A stretch of 64,000 bases of DNA from Methylomonas koyamae (GTDB taxonomy: Bacteria; Pseudomonadota; Gammaproteobacteria; Methylococcales; Methylomonadaceae), in contig NZ_PPPU01000003.1 in assembly GCF_006483455.1 (NCBI RefSeq), positions 62,001 to 126,000 on the forward strand. Reading direction: 5' to 3'. The position numbers and the translations under genes were made by a program. Below the pieces are notes generated by a model, which saw nothing but the letters and a program-made list of their open reading frames with translations, did no database searches and was not told the DNA's origin. This document shows, in pieces, positions 8,634 through 18,509 of this stretch (position 1 is its first letter; every line of letters begins with the position of its first letter).

Positions 8634-10193
8634 TCAATGCCGAAAATGGCGCATGCCCGTCAATACCATCGCAATATTATGCTCGTCCGCCGCGGCGATT
8701 ACTTCGGCGTCGCGCATCGAGCCACCGGGGTGTATCACAGCTGTAATCCCGGCCGCCGCCGCAGCGTCAATCCCGTCTCGGAACGGAAAAAACGCGTCGG
8801 AAGCCATCACCGAACCGGCGACTTCCAGTCCTTCGTCTGCGGCTTTGATGCCGGCGATCTTGGCGGAATAGACCCGGCTCATTTGGCCGGCGCCTACGCC
8901 GATGGTTCGGCCGTGTTTGCCGTAAACGATGGCATTGGATTTGACAAATTTGGCGACTTTCCAGACGAACAACAAGTCGGCCAACTCTTGTTCGGTCGGC
9001 GCGCGCTTACTGACGATTTTTAAGTCCGCGGCAGTGATGTTGCCGGTATCTCTGTCTTGAACCAGCAGGCCGCCGCCGACCCGTTTGAAATCGAATTGGC
9101 GATCGTCGATTTCACTCCAATATCCGCACTCCAGAACGCGGATATTGGGCTTCTTGGCCAGAGCCGTCCTGGCTTCGGCAGCAATTGCCGGGGCGATAAT
9201 CACTTCCACGAACTGGCGGCCGATTAGTTCTGCAGCGGCGGATGGGTTCAGTTCGCGATTGAATGCAATAATGCCGCCGAACGCGGAGGTGGGGTCGGTT
9301 GCATAGGCTAGGTTATAGGCCTCGAAAATATCTTTACCAATCGCAACGCCACAGGGATTGGCGTGTTTAACAATCACGCAGGCCGGCTGGTCGGAAAAGG
9401 CTTTGACGCATTCTAACGCCGCATCGGCGTCGGCAATGTTGTTGTAGGACAGTTCCTTACCTTGTAACTGTCTGGCGGCGGCGATGCTGCCGGCAGAAGG
9501 TGTTTTTTCCCGGTAAAAAGCGGCGTTTTGATGTGGGTTTTCACCGTAGCGCATGGTTTGCAAGCGCTGAAATTGCAGGTTGAGCGTATCCGGAAAGCCG
9601 CTGTCGATGATTTTTCCTAAATAAACCGAGATCGCCGTGTCGTAGCGTGCAGTATGTTCAAAGCTTTTCAGCGCCAGTTTGAAGCGGCGCTCGTGACTTA
9701 AGGTGACGTTACCGGTTTGCAGTTCTTCGAGAATGGTCGAGTAATCGGCCGGGTCAACCACAACTGCGACATCCTCGTGATTCTTGGCCGCGGCGCGGAT
9801 CATGGTCGGGCCGCCAATATCGATATTTTCAATTGCAGTATTCAGATCGCAATCGGGTTTGGCAACGGTTTGTTCGAACGGATAAAGATTCACGATCACC
9901 ATGTCGATCGGCTGGATGCCGTTTTCTGTCATAACGGTGTCGTCAATTCCACGTCGGCCCAATATGCCACCGTGTACTTTGGGGTGAAGCGTTTTGACAC
10001 GGCCGTCCATCATCTCCGGAAAGCCTGTGTAGTCCGAGACTTCCCGGACGGCAATGTTGTGCTCGGCCAACAATTTCGCAGTGCCGCCGGTGGATAGTAA
10101 TTCGACTCCCAGGCCGTTCAGGCCGCGGCAAAATTCCAAGATGCCGGTTTTGTCGGAGACGCTGACCAACGCACGGGTCACTTTTTTGTTCAT
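8634..10193 (-). CDS. purH: Bifunctional AICAR formyltransferase / IMP cyclohydrolase
   Basis: Performs the last two steps of purine synthesis, AICAR to FAICAR with 10-formyl-THF and FAICAR to IMP. It has 519 residues, the normal length. The N-terminal MGS-like cyclohydrolase domain begins [19 protein letters not shown] and includes [18 protein letters not shown]; the C-terminal formyltransferase has [11 protein letters not shown] and [17 protein letters not shown] lies before the ATG at 10193. It is cotranscribed with fis upstream (28-base gap) and purD downstream. Its one-carbon donor ties it to the folate pool that a methylotroph also uses for carbon flow. Confidence 0.96.
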   Translation of the reverse strand: MNKKVTRALVSVSDKTGILEFCRGLNGLGVELLSTGGTAKLLAEHNIAVREVSDYTGFPEMMDGRVKTLHPKVHGGILGRRGIDDTVMTENGIQPIDMVIVNLYPFEQTVAKPDCDLNTAIENIDIGGPTMIRAAAKNHEDVAVVVDPADYSTILEELQTGNVTLSHERRFKLALKSFEHTARYDTAISVYLGKIIDSGFPDTLNLQFQRLQTMRYGENPHQNAAFYREKTPSAGSIAAARQLQGKELSYNNIADADAALECVKAFSDQPACVIVKHANPCGVAIGKDIFEAYNLAYATDPTSAFGGIIAFNRELNPSAAAELIGRQFVEVIIAPAIAAEARTALAKKPNIRVLECGYWSEIDDRQFDFKRVGGGLLVQDRDTGNITAADLKIVSKRAPTEQELADLLFVWKVAKFVKSNAIVYGKHGRTIGVGAGQMSRVYSAKIAGIKAADEGLEVAGSVMASDAFFPFRDGIDAAAAAGITAVIHPGGSMRDAEVIAAADEHNIAMVLTGMRHFRH

Positions 10194-10221
10194 GCAAACC
10201 TCAAAAAGGGGGAAGAAAATG

Positions 10222-10485
10222 TTAACTAATGCCGTAATGTTCCAGCTTTTTTCGCAGGGTGCTGCGGCTAAGGCCTAAGATGACCGCGGCTTTGCTTTGG
10301 TTGAAATCGCAGTATTTCAGAGTGGTTTCCAACAGCGGTTTCTCGACTTCCGCCAAAACCAGATTGTAGAGGCCGGAGGAGTCGTGACCGTTAAGGTGTT
10401 TGAAGTACTCTTCAACGCAATCGCGGACATGGTCTGAAAGGGTGCGGTCGCAGCCGTTATCTTTGGAAGGGGGTGGTGTTACCAT
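10222..10485 (-). CDS. fis: DNA-binding protein Fis
   Basis: An 87-residue nucleoid-associated protein that bends DNA and regulates rRNA and many other promoters. The C-terminal helix-turn-helix is clear ([20 protein letters not shown]). The N-terminal part contains the dimer helix [14 protein letters not shown]. Its ATG directly follows the dusB stop with no spacer, the classical dusB-fis pairing of gammaproteobacteria, so translational coupling is expected. Confidence 0.93.
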   Translation of the reverse strand: MVTPPPSKDNGCDRTLSDHVRDCVEEYFKHLNGHDSSGLYNLVLAEVEKPLLETTLKYCDFNQSKAAVILGLSRSTLRKKLEHYGIS

Positions 10486-11463
10486 CTAGGCCGCTCTTGA
10501 TGAAATTAAATTAAAAGATGCGTCGACCAGTTTAAGTTGCAGCTTGGTGTCCTGAGCCTGGTTGATCGCCGCTTTTTGAGCGGCCGGCAAAGTGCCGAGA
10601 CGATCGAAATACCAGCCAATGTGTTTGCGAGCGATTCTAACACCACTGTCTTCGCCGTAGAAACTGTATAAATTCTCCAAGTGTCGGACTATGAGGGTTT
10701 TGATTTCGGTCAAACTAGGCGGTATCGCGGATGTACCCTGCAGGCTTGCCGTGATTTCATGGAAAATCCAGGGGCGGCCTTGGGCAGCGCGGCCGATCAT
10801 TATGGCGTCGGCTCCGGTGTAATCCAGGACTTGTTTGGCTTTCGCCGCGCTATCAATGTCGCCGTTGGCGATGATTGGAATTTTGCTTACTTGTTTTACG
10901 CTTTTGATAGTGTCGTATTCGGCATGGCCTTCGAATTTACAGGCTCTGCTGCGGCCGTGTATGGTTAGAGCTTGAATGCCGCTTTGCTCGGCGATTCGGG
11001 CAATCCGCAATGCATTGCGATTCTGCGGATCCCAGCCGGTTCGAATTTTCAAAGTGACCGGAATCTCAACTGCGGCGACCACTGCGTCCAGAATTCGGGC
11101 CACCAGATCTTCGTCTCTGAGTAGCGCCGAACCGGCGGCGGTCGAGCAGACTTTTTTGGCGGGGCAGCCCATGTTGATATCGATGATTTGCGCACCGCGT
11201 TGCTGGTTGAGCCTCGCGGCGGCGGCCATCTGCGCAGGATCGGCGCCTAAAATTTGCACAGAGCGTAAGCCGGCTTCCCCTGCACGGTCGGCTTTTTTTA
11301 AGGTCCGGGGATGATTTTGCAGGGTATTGTTCGAAATCAACATCTCCGACACGACCAGACCGGCACCGAACTCGCTGCACAGTTGCCGGAAAGGTTTATC
11401 GGTTATGCCCGCCATCGGGGCTAACAGGACATTGTTGGGGAGTTGATAAGGACCGATCTTCAT
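10486..11463 (-). CDS. dusB: tRNA-dihydrouridine synthase B
   Basis: A 325-residue FMN enzyme that reduces uridine to dihydrouridine in tRNA. The TIM-barrel start LLAPMAGITDKPFRQLC, the active-site Cys in INMGCPAKKVC followed by GSALLRD, the ALTIHGRSR segment and the FMN-phosphate motif GRAAQGRPWIF are all present. It is the first gene of a four-gene unit with fis, purH and purD. The promoter should be in the 220-base gap shared with the divergent cysC, but no clear boxes were picked. Confidence 0.95.
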   Translation of the reverse strand: MKIGPYQLPNNVLLAPMAGITDKPFRQLCSEFGAGLVVSEMLISNNTLQNHPRTLKKADRAGEAGLRSVQILGADPAQMAAAARLNQQRGAQIIDINMGCPAKKVCSTAAGSALLRDEDLVARILDAVVAAVEIPVTLKIRTGWDPQNRNALRIARIAEQSGIQALTIHGRSRACKFEGHAEYDTIKSVKQVSKIPIIANGDIDSAAKAKQVLDYTGADAIMIGRAAQGRPWIFHEITASLQGTSAIPPSLTEIKTLIVRHLENLYSFYGEDSGVRIARKHIGWYFDRLGTLPAAQKAAINQAQDTKLQLKLVDASFNLISSRAA

Positions 11464-11683
11464 GGAGCGCCGGGCTAGCCGAAAAGGCAGAAAATGATAC
11501 CCTAAAATCGGTAGGATGGAGAAGCCGGGATTGCCGGGGCGCTAATTGCGTGGGGTTGCCCGAGTCTGCCGCTGGAGGGTAGTCTGGGGAATTCGAATTT
11601 TGTTAAGCATGCTCCCGGGCGTTCGCAGCTTCAGATCGACTGGAACGGATTAATCAACGCGTCGCAGGAGGACGCAAATAGAT

Positions 11684-12313
11684 ATGGAATATGAGAACAA
11701 ACAAGTGGTCTGGCATCGGGCATCGATTAACCGGCAGAACAGGGAGGCGCTGAATGGGCATCGGTCGGCAATTTTGTGGTTTACCGGCTTGTCCGGAGCT
11801 GGTAAGTCGACGCTGGCGCACGCCGTTGAGGAGCGTTTGTACTTGATGGGGTGTCGTACTTTTGTTTTGGATGGCGATAACGTCCGACAGGGTCTGTGCG
11901 CGGACCTTGGATTCAGCGATCAGGATCGTAGGGAAAATATTCGGCGCATCGCCGAAGTTGCCAAATTGATGCTGGAGTCCGGAGTCATAACGTTGACGGC
12001 GTTTATATCGCCGTTTCGGGCGGAACGCTTGCAGGCACGTAATTTGGTCGCCGCAGCTGATTTTATCGAAATATATTGCCGATGTGATCTGGCTGTCTGC
12101 GAGCGGCGCGACACCAAGGGCTTTTACCAAAAAGCCAGGCTGGGAGAGATTAAATGGTTCACCGGAATATCGTCGCCTTACGAAGTTCCGCAAAATCCGG
12201 ATTTAATCGTGGAAACCGGCAGAGATGCCTTAGAAGAATGTGTGGACAAGGTGATGGATTTTTTGGCGGCAAAGGGGGTGATCCATCCGTTGCCGGAAGG
12301 CGGTGAGCCATGA
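11684..12313 (+). CDS. cysC: Adenylylsulfate kinase
   Basis: A 209-residue APS kinase that phosphorylates APS to PAPS. The Walker [10 protein letters not shown] lies near residues 36-44, followed by [15 protein letters not shown], the [13 protein letters not shown] helix, and the lid region [19 protein letters not shown] with YEVPQNPDL. All family signatures are intact. No ATP sulfurylase (cysDN or sat) or sulfotransferase gene is adjacent. Its stop overlaps the start of the DHH phosphoesterase by four bases (ATGA), so the two are translationally coupled. In this exopolysaccharide setting the product may feed sulfation rather than cysteine synthesis; that is inference. Confidence 0.92.
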   Translation: MEYENKQVVWHRASINRQNREALNGHRSAILWFTGLSGAGKSTLAHAVEERLYLMGCRTFVLDGDNVRQGLCADLGFSDQDRRENIRRIAEVAKLMLESGVITLTAFISPFRAERLQARNLVAAADFIEIYCRCDLAVCERRDTKGFYQKARLGEIKWFTGISSPYEVPQNPDLIVETGRDALEECVDKVMDFLAAKGVIHPLPEGGEP

Positions 12314-13263
12314 ACATCGATGTGTTTAACGGCGATGCGGATGGTATCTGTAGCCTGATTCAGTTGCGTTTGGCATATCCGCTCGAGTCGAGGCTAGTGA
12401 CCGGTGTCAAGCGCGACATTGGACTTTTAAACCGAGTTGTGGCTACCCGGGGCGACGACGTGGTGGTGTTGGATGTATCCCTGGACCGGAATCGCGCTCG
12501 GATGTTGGAGCTGCTGGCCGAGGGCGTCAGGATTTTTTACATGGATCACCATTATTCCGGAGAAATACCCGGCAATCCGTATTTGACAGCTTGGATCGAT
12601 ACCGACGCTAACGTTTGCACCAGTTTATTGATGGATCGCTATTTGGGCTCGCGTTATACAGCATGGGCGATTGCCGGGGCATTTGGCGACAATTTACGCG
12701 GCGCCGCTTGCGAATTGGCCAAGCAGTTGAACATATCGGCGCGGGAATTGCATGATCTGGAGCAGTTGGGGATCTGTGTCAATTACAACGGCTACGGCAA
12801 CGATATTTCTGATCTGCACATGGCGCCAGATTTGTTATACCAAGAGCTGAAAAACTACTGCTCGCCGCTGACTTTTATTTCTGAAAAGTTCGAATTGTAC
12901 CGGCAACTATGCGACGGTTATTTTAGCGATTTAAACTTAGCCAATGACGCCGATGTGGAATATGTAACCAGTAAAGTTGCCGTTTATGTGTTGCCTAACG
13001 AAAAATGGGCTCGTAGGGTAAGTGGCGTGTGGGCAAATGCTTTGACTAATCAATATCCGGATAGGGCGCATGCTGTGTTGACACTCAATGGTGTGGGGGG
13101 GTACCAGGTTAGTTTGCGGGCCCCTTTGGTAAACAAATGGGGAGCAGACCTGGTGTGTGCTCAATTTGGCGGGGGAGGGCGTAAAGCCGCTGCGGGTATC
13201 GATAATTTGCCAGAAAATGAATTGAAACGATTTGTCGACGTGATGGTAAATCAATTTCTATGA
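12310..13263 (+). CDS. DHH family phosphoesterase
   Basis: A 317-residue cytosolic DHH/DHHA1 protein. DHH motif I is FNGDADG (residues 6-12), motif II DVSLDRN, motif III DHHYSGE, and an [10 protein letters not shown] segment follows; the C-terminal DHHA1 domain has the substrate-gripping [12 protein letters not shown]. Relatives include RecJ, NrnA oligoribonuclease/pAp phosphatase and polyphosphatases. Its overlaps with cysC upstream and with the ligase-like gene downstream (four bases each) suggest a job tied to PAPS chemistry or polysaccharide synthesis, for example removal of pAp after sulfate transfer. The metal ligands all look intact. The substrate is not shown by sequence. Confidence 0.85.
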   Translation: MNIDVFNGDADGICSLIQLRLAYPLESRLVTGVKRDIGLLNRVVATRGDDVVVLDVSLDRNRARMLELLAEGVRIFYMDHHYSGEIPGNPYLTAWIDTDANVCTSLLMDRYLGSRYTAWAIAGAFGDNLRGAACELAKQLNISARELHDLEQLGICVNYNGYGNDISDLHMAPDLLYQELKNYCSPLTFISEKFELYRQLCDGYFSDLNLANDADVEYVTSKVAVYVLPNEKWARRVSGVWANALTNQYPDRAHAVLTLNGVGGYQVSLRAPLVNKWGADLVCAQFGGGGRKAAAGIDNLPENELKRFVDVMVNQFL

Positions 13264-16200
13264 CTTTGTTGTTATATTATGTTTTTTTTATAGTTTACGG
13301 CAGTCTGATACCGTTTGATTTTAATGGCTACACTTTTGAGCAAGCTTGCAGAGTATTTGCCAATATACCTTGGCTGGCCTTGGGGATGTATTCCAGGGCT
13401 GACTGGATAGCCAATATCTTGCTCTATATCCCGTTCTCTTATTTGCTGGCAAATGCGTTGGCTGGTAAGAGCAGTCCGGCTTCTTATCGACTGTTGGCTG
13501 TTGTGATTGCGGTGTTGCTTGGGTTCGTCCTTGCATTAGCTATCGAGTTTTGTCAGGTATTTTTTCCGCCGCGGACGGTGTCGCTAAACGACTTGTTAGC
13601 CGAAACCCTCGGCTTGTTTATCGGGTCGGGTTTATGGCTAATTGTCGGTGGTAAAGTCGACGAGTTGTTTAAATCGATTGTGAATAATAGCCGCCAATCG
13701 CAGTCGGCATTTATTACGCTCTACACGGTTTTTTACCTGTTCTTGAGTTTTTTTCCGTTCGACTTTGTTACTTCTGCGGATGAGTTTCATAAAAGTATTT
13801 CGGCAAAATCCCTAGGATTTTTTTCTGGAATCTTGGATGGCGATGGTGTTGTCTTTGTTTTAAAGGCATGTTTAGAGGTTTTTGCCGCTGTACCGCTCGG
13901 TTTCTTTATAGCCAGTAAGTTTTTTTGCCGTAGAATCGGAAATGTTTTTTTATTGGCATTCTCGGTTTCGGCTTTGTTGGAAGTATTGCAGTTATTGCTG
14001 ATTACCGGCACTTTTCAGGGGGTATCGATAATAGCCAGAGGCGCGGGAGTTTGCTTCGGTGCATACGCAGCAAACGGCAAATTGAATTTGAATCTAAAAT
14101 CGCTACGAATTGAGTTTTTACGGTTTTTGCCAATTGTCTTTTTTATCTATTTGGTTGTTGTGTTATCGGTGAACGGTTGGTCACTCGCTAGTTTTACCGG
14201 CTATCAGAATGGCTTAGCCAAAATAGCTCAAATTAACTGGTTGCCCTTTTACTATCATTATTATGTTACCGAAGCGGTTGCCTTAACCAGCGTTATGTAC
14301 GTCGTGGTAACTTATCTGCCGCTAGGAGTGGGATACGCATTTATAGAGAAGCGTTTAAACGTAAGTTATGTCGTAGTTGCTGCCGTATTTTTGGCTTTTT
14401 TAGTTGAATTTGGGAAGTTGTTTTTTTCAGTTAAACATCCCGATCCTTCTAATTTGCTAATTGCCGGATTTTCTGCCTATTTTGGATTCTACATTGTAAA
14501 TGTCTTTAAGTATGCTGAATATGGCAATTTTTCCGGATCGGTAAAAAATGGGAATATGAGAAATACTCAGGCTCAAATAGCGTATCAAAGCTTTGGCAGT
14601 TTAGACGCTACAGATGGTGCAGAAAATCAAGTCGTTTTATCGACTCCCCGTTCGAATACGGATTATAGTTACGGGCAATCTAATACCTTAGGAAAGTCGA
14701 TCGCCTTGGCAGTTCTTTTTTTCGTGTTTTGGAAAGCGGGAAGTCTGCCGGCATTTACCTTGCAGATTGTTGCGTTTTTAGTGGCTTACGCAACAGCGGT
14801 ATGGCTTATGCCTCAAGCGTGGTTAGTTTTATTACCGACGATTGTGCCTTTGATCGATTTGTCGCCTTTCAGTGGTCGTTTCTTCTTCGCGGAAGTCGAT
14901 TTAATTGTTCTCACGACTTTCGCGGTCAGCCTGCTGAGAAATCGATGGGTATTAAGGGATAGCGATGTGCCCGGAGGATTGTGGGTTTTGACGATCTTAC
15001 TAGTATCTTCGTTGTTAATAAGTTTGTTGACCGGACTATATCCGTTTGACACGGTCGATGATAATTCGTTTATTAACTACTATAGCCGCTATAACGCCCT
15101 ACGTGTTTTCAGAGGCTTTTTTTGGGCATTGATTCTTTTTCCTGTTTTGGTTTTTAGTTTAAAGCGTATTAATAAAGCGCGAGAATATTTGTGTTCGGGT
15201 ATTCTGTTGGGCCTGTTAGTTGTCTGTTTGGTGGCAATTTGGGAAAGATTTTTGTATTCAGGTTTATTTAACTACGATACCGACTTTAGGATTACAGCGA
15301 GTTTTGCCAGTATGCATACCGGCGGCGGGCATATTGATGAGTATTTGGTACTAGTGGTTCCGTTCATCGCAACTCAGTTTTTCGGTAAACAGAAAGCGTT
15401 TCGATCGGTTTTCGCCTTGGTATTATTGACGTTAAGTGCATATACTATATTGGTTACATTTTCCCGGGGGCCGTATATTGCCTTTATGGTTGAGGCCGTT
15501 TTACTGTGTGTATTGTTTTATACTTCGGTAAGAAGCAATGTCCGCTATCGATTGGGTTTTATTTTGGCTGTTGCTGTGGCAATTACCGTTTTATTAGGAC
15601 TGTCCGTACCTGTTTTGAAGGGGGATTTCATCCAGAAACGTTTTAGTCAAGTCGAACAAGATTACTATATCAGGACATCCCATTGGTTGGACGCTATAAA
15701 TATGATGGATTCTGGAATTGCGACTAGTCTTTTCGGAATGGGATTAGGTAGTTATCCAAGAACCTACTTTTGGCGAAATTCCGAGAATACTATTCCGGCA
15801 ACGTATTCTCTCGCCACAGAGGGTGACGGGTATTATTTAAAGCTGGGCGGTGGAGACTCGCTATATGTCGAGCAAAGGGTACCGGTTGCGCCCGATACTG
15901 AATACAAACTCAGTTTCGAGGCGCGAAGTGAGTCCTCTAATGCAATGCTAACAATTCCGATTTGCGAGAAAGCGCTTTTATACTCGTTTGATTGTATTTG
16001 GGACTCTTTTAACTTAGCAGGTACAGGCAATTGGCAAAAATTCGAAAAAATTGTCAAGGTTACGAGTATTGGTGCTCCGAAAGGAAAATTAACTGGAACT
16101 TTGTCGAAGCGCGCGACGAAGTTAGGTCTTTATAACGGCATAAGTCAAACAGTATTGGATGTAAGAAATGTCAGTCTGGTCGATGCGGAAGGAAACGATT

Positions 16201-16535
16201 TAGTTAAAAATGGCGGTTTTTCGCACGGATTCGATTATTGGTTTTTTTCTACCGATAATCACTTGCCTTGGCACATTAAAAACATCTGGGTCCAGATGTT
16301 TTTCGATCTAGGTTGGTTCGGGCTTCTTGTTTTCAGTTGTTTTGTCACTTATATCTTGATTCAAAGTTTTAAAAGTGCAGTTTTGGGTGATAGGTTTAGC
16401 TTAGCCGCAACGAGTGGGTTAGTCGGTTTTTTGGTGGTGGGCGTAGTCGATAGTCCTTTTGACGAACCGCGGCTAACTTTTATGTTTTTATTGGTATGTT
16501 GGTTTTCGATTCTCAGTAGAGCGAATAATGCGTAA
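13260..16535 (+). CDS. Giant VanZ-like / O-antigen ligase-like membrane protein fusion
   Basis: A 1091-residue polytopic inner-membrane protein. The first 410 residues hold three VanZ-like units (each with a FxPF or PLG element and a hydrophobic EF/EVLQLL-type helix: YGSLIPFDFNGYTF, FLSFFPFDFVTS, VTYLPLGVGY). A hydrophilic linker follows (about 425-480), then an O-antigen ligase/Wzy-like TM bundle with the typical ILVTFSRGPYIAFMVEAVLL motif near residue 730. A large extracytoplasmic loop (about 850-1015) reads like a carbohydrate-binding beta-sandwich (YVEQRVPVAPDTEYKLSFEA, LVKNGGFSHGFDYWFFS) before the last TMs. It likely polymerises or ligates a polysaccharide at the periplasmic face. It overlaps its neighbours by 4 and 8 bases. 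The DNA is AT-rich for the window. Confidence 0.8.
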   Translation: MTLLLYYVFFIVYGSLIPFDFNGYTFEQACRVFANIPWLALGMYSRADWIANILLYIPFSYLLANALAGKSSPASYRLLAVVIAVLLGFVLALAIEFCQVFFPPRTVSLNDLLAETLGLFIGSGLWLIVGGKVDELFKSIVNNSRQSQSAFITLYTVFYLFLSFFPFDFVTSADEFHKSISAKSLGFFSGILDGDGVVFVLKACLEVFAAVPLGFFIASKFFCRRIGNVFLLAFSVSALLEVLQLLLITGTFQGVSIIARGAGVCFGAYAANGKLNLNLKSLRIEFLRFLPIVFFIYLVVVLSVNGWSLASFTGYQNGLAKIAQINWLPFYYHYYVTEAVALTSVMYVVVTYLPLGVGYAFIEKRLNVSYVVVAAVFLAFLVEFGKLFFSVKHPDPSNLLIAGFSAYFGFYIVNVFKYAEYGNFSGSVKNGNMRNTQAQIAYQSFGSLDATDGAENQVVLSTPRSNTDYSYGQSNTLGKSIALAVLFFVFWKAGSLPAFTLQIVAFLVAYATAVWLMPQAWLVLLPTIVPLIDLSPFSGRFFFAEVDLIVLTTFAVSLLRNRWVLRDSDVPGGLWVLTILLVSSLLISLLTGLYPFDTVDDNSFINYYSRYNALRVFRGFFWALILFPVLVFSLKRINKAREYLCSGILLGLLVVCLVAIWERFLYSGLFNYDTDFRITASFASMHTGGGHIDEYLVLVVPFIATQFFGKQKAFRSVFALVLLTLSAYTILVTFSRGPYIAFMVEAVLLCVLFYTSVRSNVRYRLGFILAVAVAITVLLGLSVPVLKGDFIQKRFSQVEQDYYIRTSHWLDAINMMDSGIATSLFGMGLGSYPRTYFWRNSENTIPATYSLATEGDGYYLKLGGGDSLYVEQRVPVAPDTEYKLSFEARSESSNAMLTIPICEKALLYSFDCIWDSFNLAGTGNWQKFEKIVKVTSIGAPKGKLTGTLSKRATKLGLYNGISQTVLDVRNVSLVDAEGNDLVKNGGFSHGFDYWFFSTDNHLPWHIKNIWVQMFFDLGWFGLLVFSCFVTYILIQSFKSAVLGDRFSLAATSGLVGFLVVGVVDSPFDEPRLTFMFLLVCWFSILSRANNA

Positions 16536-17454
16536 CGAGTTCTCTTCTATTCGCTCTTTAAAAATGAGTGAAGGTTTTTTTTGTCGATTAATTAAAAATA
16601 TTTTTAAGAATTTTGGTGCAAAGGAAATATGGTTTTTATTGTTTATTTCGATTTCTTACAGCCTAGAAGCGTCAACTCAGCACCCTGTGCCGGCTTCAAA
16701 ACAGACTCATGAAGAAAGCAAAGCTAATAGACAGCAAGAGATTGCGATCGAGACCGAGAATGCTCAACATCCTAATAAAGAAAAACAAAATTCTTTAAGT
16801 GGAGCGGAAAGTCAGAATTTAAATACGCTAACTAAAAAAGACGCATCGCAAGTTGAGCCTTACTTGACGTTTGGTGAACTGCTGGCTAGAAATGCCGGAA
16901 AACCCTCTGTTTATCCTCGAAGTGTTGATGATATTGGCGATTTGAACGGTTTCGTTAATTTTGAACGCTCCCTTAAAATTTCATACAGTGGAATGCTCGA
17001 CTCAGTCAGGGACGCGATAGGTGACTCTGCATATAGTAAATTGCTATGGACTTACTACGATATCAAAGAAATTGATAATTTAATTTACACAAAGATGGCT
17101 CAATACGATTTTAGTCATAGTGTTTTTTCGGAAGGATTTCGGTCTATAAACGGACTGAATCAACAATTTGGCGCAAGTATCATGGTGAGCAATAGACTTG
17201 GGGCGCCGAATGAAAATCCTATGTTCCAGGGGGAGTTTAATAAAACGCCGTCAAACGCTGGGGGTAAAGCGGTGTTGAATATTCCGGAGCAAAGCCTGGA
17301 GAACGTGCAAAGCGACGTACTTGAAAACAGTTATTTTGCGTTAATTCTGCGGTTTCTCACAGTAAAAAACCTGATTTACGCGATGCTGGCTACTTTTCTA
17401 GGCGGCTTGCTTTTAAGAGTTGTCAGGTTTTTTATCAAGCAGGATTTAAGTTAA
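16528..17454 (+). CDS. Unknown protein with N- and C-terminal membrane segments, polysaccharide operon
   Basis: A 308-residue protein not recognised. A hydrophobic segment at about residues 33-48 (EIWFLLFISISYSL) may be a signal or anchor; then a hydrophilic Gln/Glu/Lys/Asn-rich stretch (about 50-110), a globular middle part (about 110-270) rich in aromatic residues, and a C-terminal TM (LIYAMLATFLGGLLLRVVRF) with a short basic end. It starts inside the ligase-like gene (8-base overlap), so it is the fourth member of the cysC operon and may be an accessory factor of that polymerase. An internal start at 16564 is possible. The DNA is AT-rich, like the previous gene. Confidence 0.7.
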   Translation: MRNEFSSIRSLKMSEGFFCRLIKNIFKNFGAKEIWFLLFISISYSLEASTQHPVPASKQTHEESKANRQQEIAIETENAQHPNKEKQNSLSGAESQNLNTLTKKDASQVEPYLTFGELLARNAGKPSVYPRSVDDIGDLNGFVNFERSLKISYSGMLDSVRDAIGDSAYSKLLWTYYDIKEIDNLIYTKMAQYDFSHSVFSEGFRSINGLNQQFGASIMVSNRLGAPNENPMFQGEFNKTPSNAGGKAVLNIPEQSLENVQSDVLENSYFALILRFLTVKNLIYAMLATFLGGLLLRVVRFFIKQDLS

Positions 17455-17511
17455 ATCGTAGGAAAAAGTCACCCAATCTGTTTCCTCAACAAATCCGGAA
17501 TTTAAGTTCTA

Positions 17512-18507
17512 TTAATTTAATTCGATTTTTACATTGACTTCAAGTCCGACTGGTGCTTGAAGTGGCGACTCTGGGTCGATAAAAACTTGAATAACGTCGA
17601 TGTCTTTGCGCTCGGTTGCTGTTTTTGCGAACACGGTTTTTTTACCCATAATTTGCTTCACCAAGGACACGCGCGCGGGAATTTCTTTATCGCCTAATCC
17701 TCTGCCAAACAAAGTCGCCTTTTGGCCTGCGCGAAGCATTAATGCATAATTCTCGTCCACTTCAGCCCGCACGCGTAACTTGTTTAGGTCGCCCAATAAT
17801 AATACCGGCTCCGGGCTGCTAGTCGAAAATGTCGACTCGCCGACGCGTAAGATATTTTCCAGCACGGTGCCGTCGATCGGGGCAATCAGTAAGGTTTCGG
17901 CGAGACTTTGCTGAGCGGCTTTTAATCGGGCTTCGGCAACTGCCACTTGAGCCATGGCGGCTTGTTTGTCGACGTCGCGGACGTAGTTTGTCAGATAGCG
18001 GGTTTCCGATATTAGGCGAAGACTATCTGCTTGCTTAAGCTTGGCACTGGTTTCAGCCAGATCGCGTTCGTCTTCCGAAGCGAATTTGCTATTTTGCAGC
18101 CGGTCGATGCGCTCGAGTTTACGGCGTGCATATTCAGCGTCCAGGGCAGATACCTTCTGCGCGCTTTTTTTGGCTTCTATTTCGTAGGGATTGATGCCTG
18201 CCATCACTTTTGCCAAATCGGCTTTGGCGGCGGCTAATTGGGCTTCTGCTACGGTCACGGCGATCTGCTCTTCGGCGTTTTTTTGAGTGGCGAGGGTATC
18301 GCCGGCCTTGACCCGTTGACCCAGTTCGACTTTATATTCGCCGAGGATTCCAGGGTGTTTGAATGCTACTCGGCGAATTTCGTTGGCAGGTTCAACGTAG
18401 CCTATGCCTTGTATCCTTCTCGGTTCTGATCCGGATTGCTCGGCTAAAAGTTGCGGACTGCCAATAGTCACCAGTAGAGCTACAAAAAATGAGGCTGGGC
18501 GTCGCAT
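17512..18507 (-). CDS. Membrane fusion protein of a DevBCA-like ABC exporter
   Basis: A 331-residue HlyD/DevB-type periplasmic adaptor. It has a signal peptide (residues 1-22), then a biotinyl-lipoyl-like half (GILGEYKVELGQRVKAGDTLA), a long alpha-hairpin of about 130 residues, the second half-motif (LLIAPIDGTVLENILRVGE) and a beta-barrel part (LRVRAEVDENYALMLRAGQKA). It bridges the inner-membrane exporter to an outer-membrane channel, perhaps TolC, which is not in the window. It starts two bases after the ATPase gene stop; the operon order is permease, ATPase, adaptor. The substrate is unknown. In cyanobacteria the DevBCA system exports glycolipids. Confidence 0.86.
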   Translation of the reverse strand: MRRPASFFVALLVTIGSPQLLAEQSGSEPRRIQGIGYVEPANEIRRVAFKHPGILGEYKVELGQRVKAGDTLATQKNAEEQIAVTVAEAQLAAAKADLAKVMAGINPYEIEAKKSAQKVSALDAEYARRKLERIDRLQNSKFASEDERDLAETSAKLKQADSLRLISETRYLTNYVRDVDKQAAMAQVAVAEARLKAAQQSLAETLLIAPIDGTVLENILRVGESTFSTSSPEPVLLLGDLNKLRVRAEVDENYALMLRAGQKATLFGRGLGDKEIPARVSLVKQIMGKKTVFAKTATERKDIDVIQVFIDPESPLQAPVGLEVNVKIELN

Positions 18508-18509
18508 AA

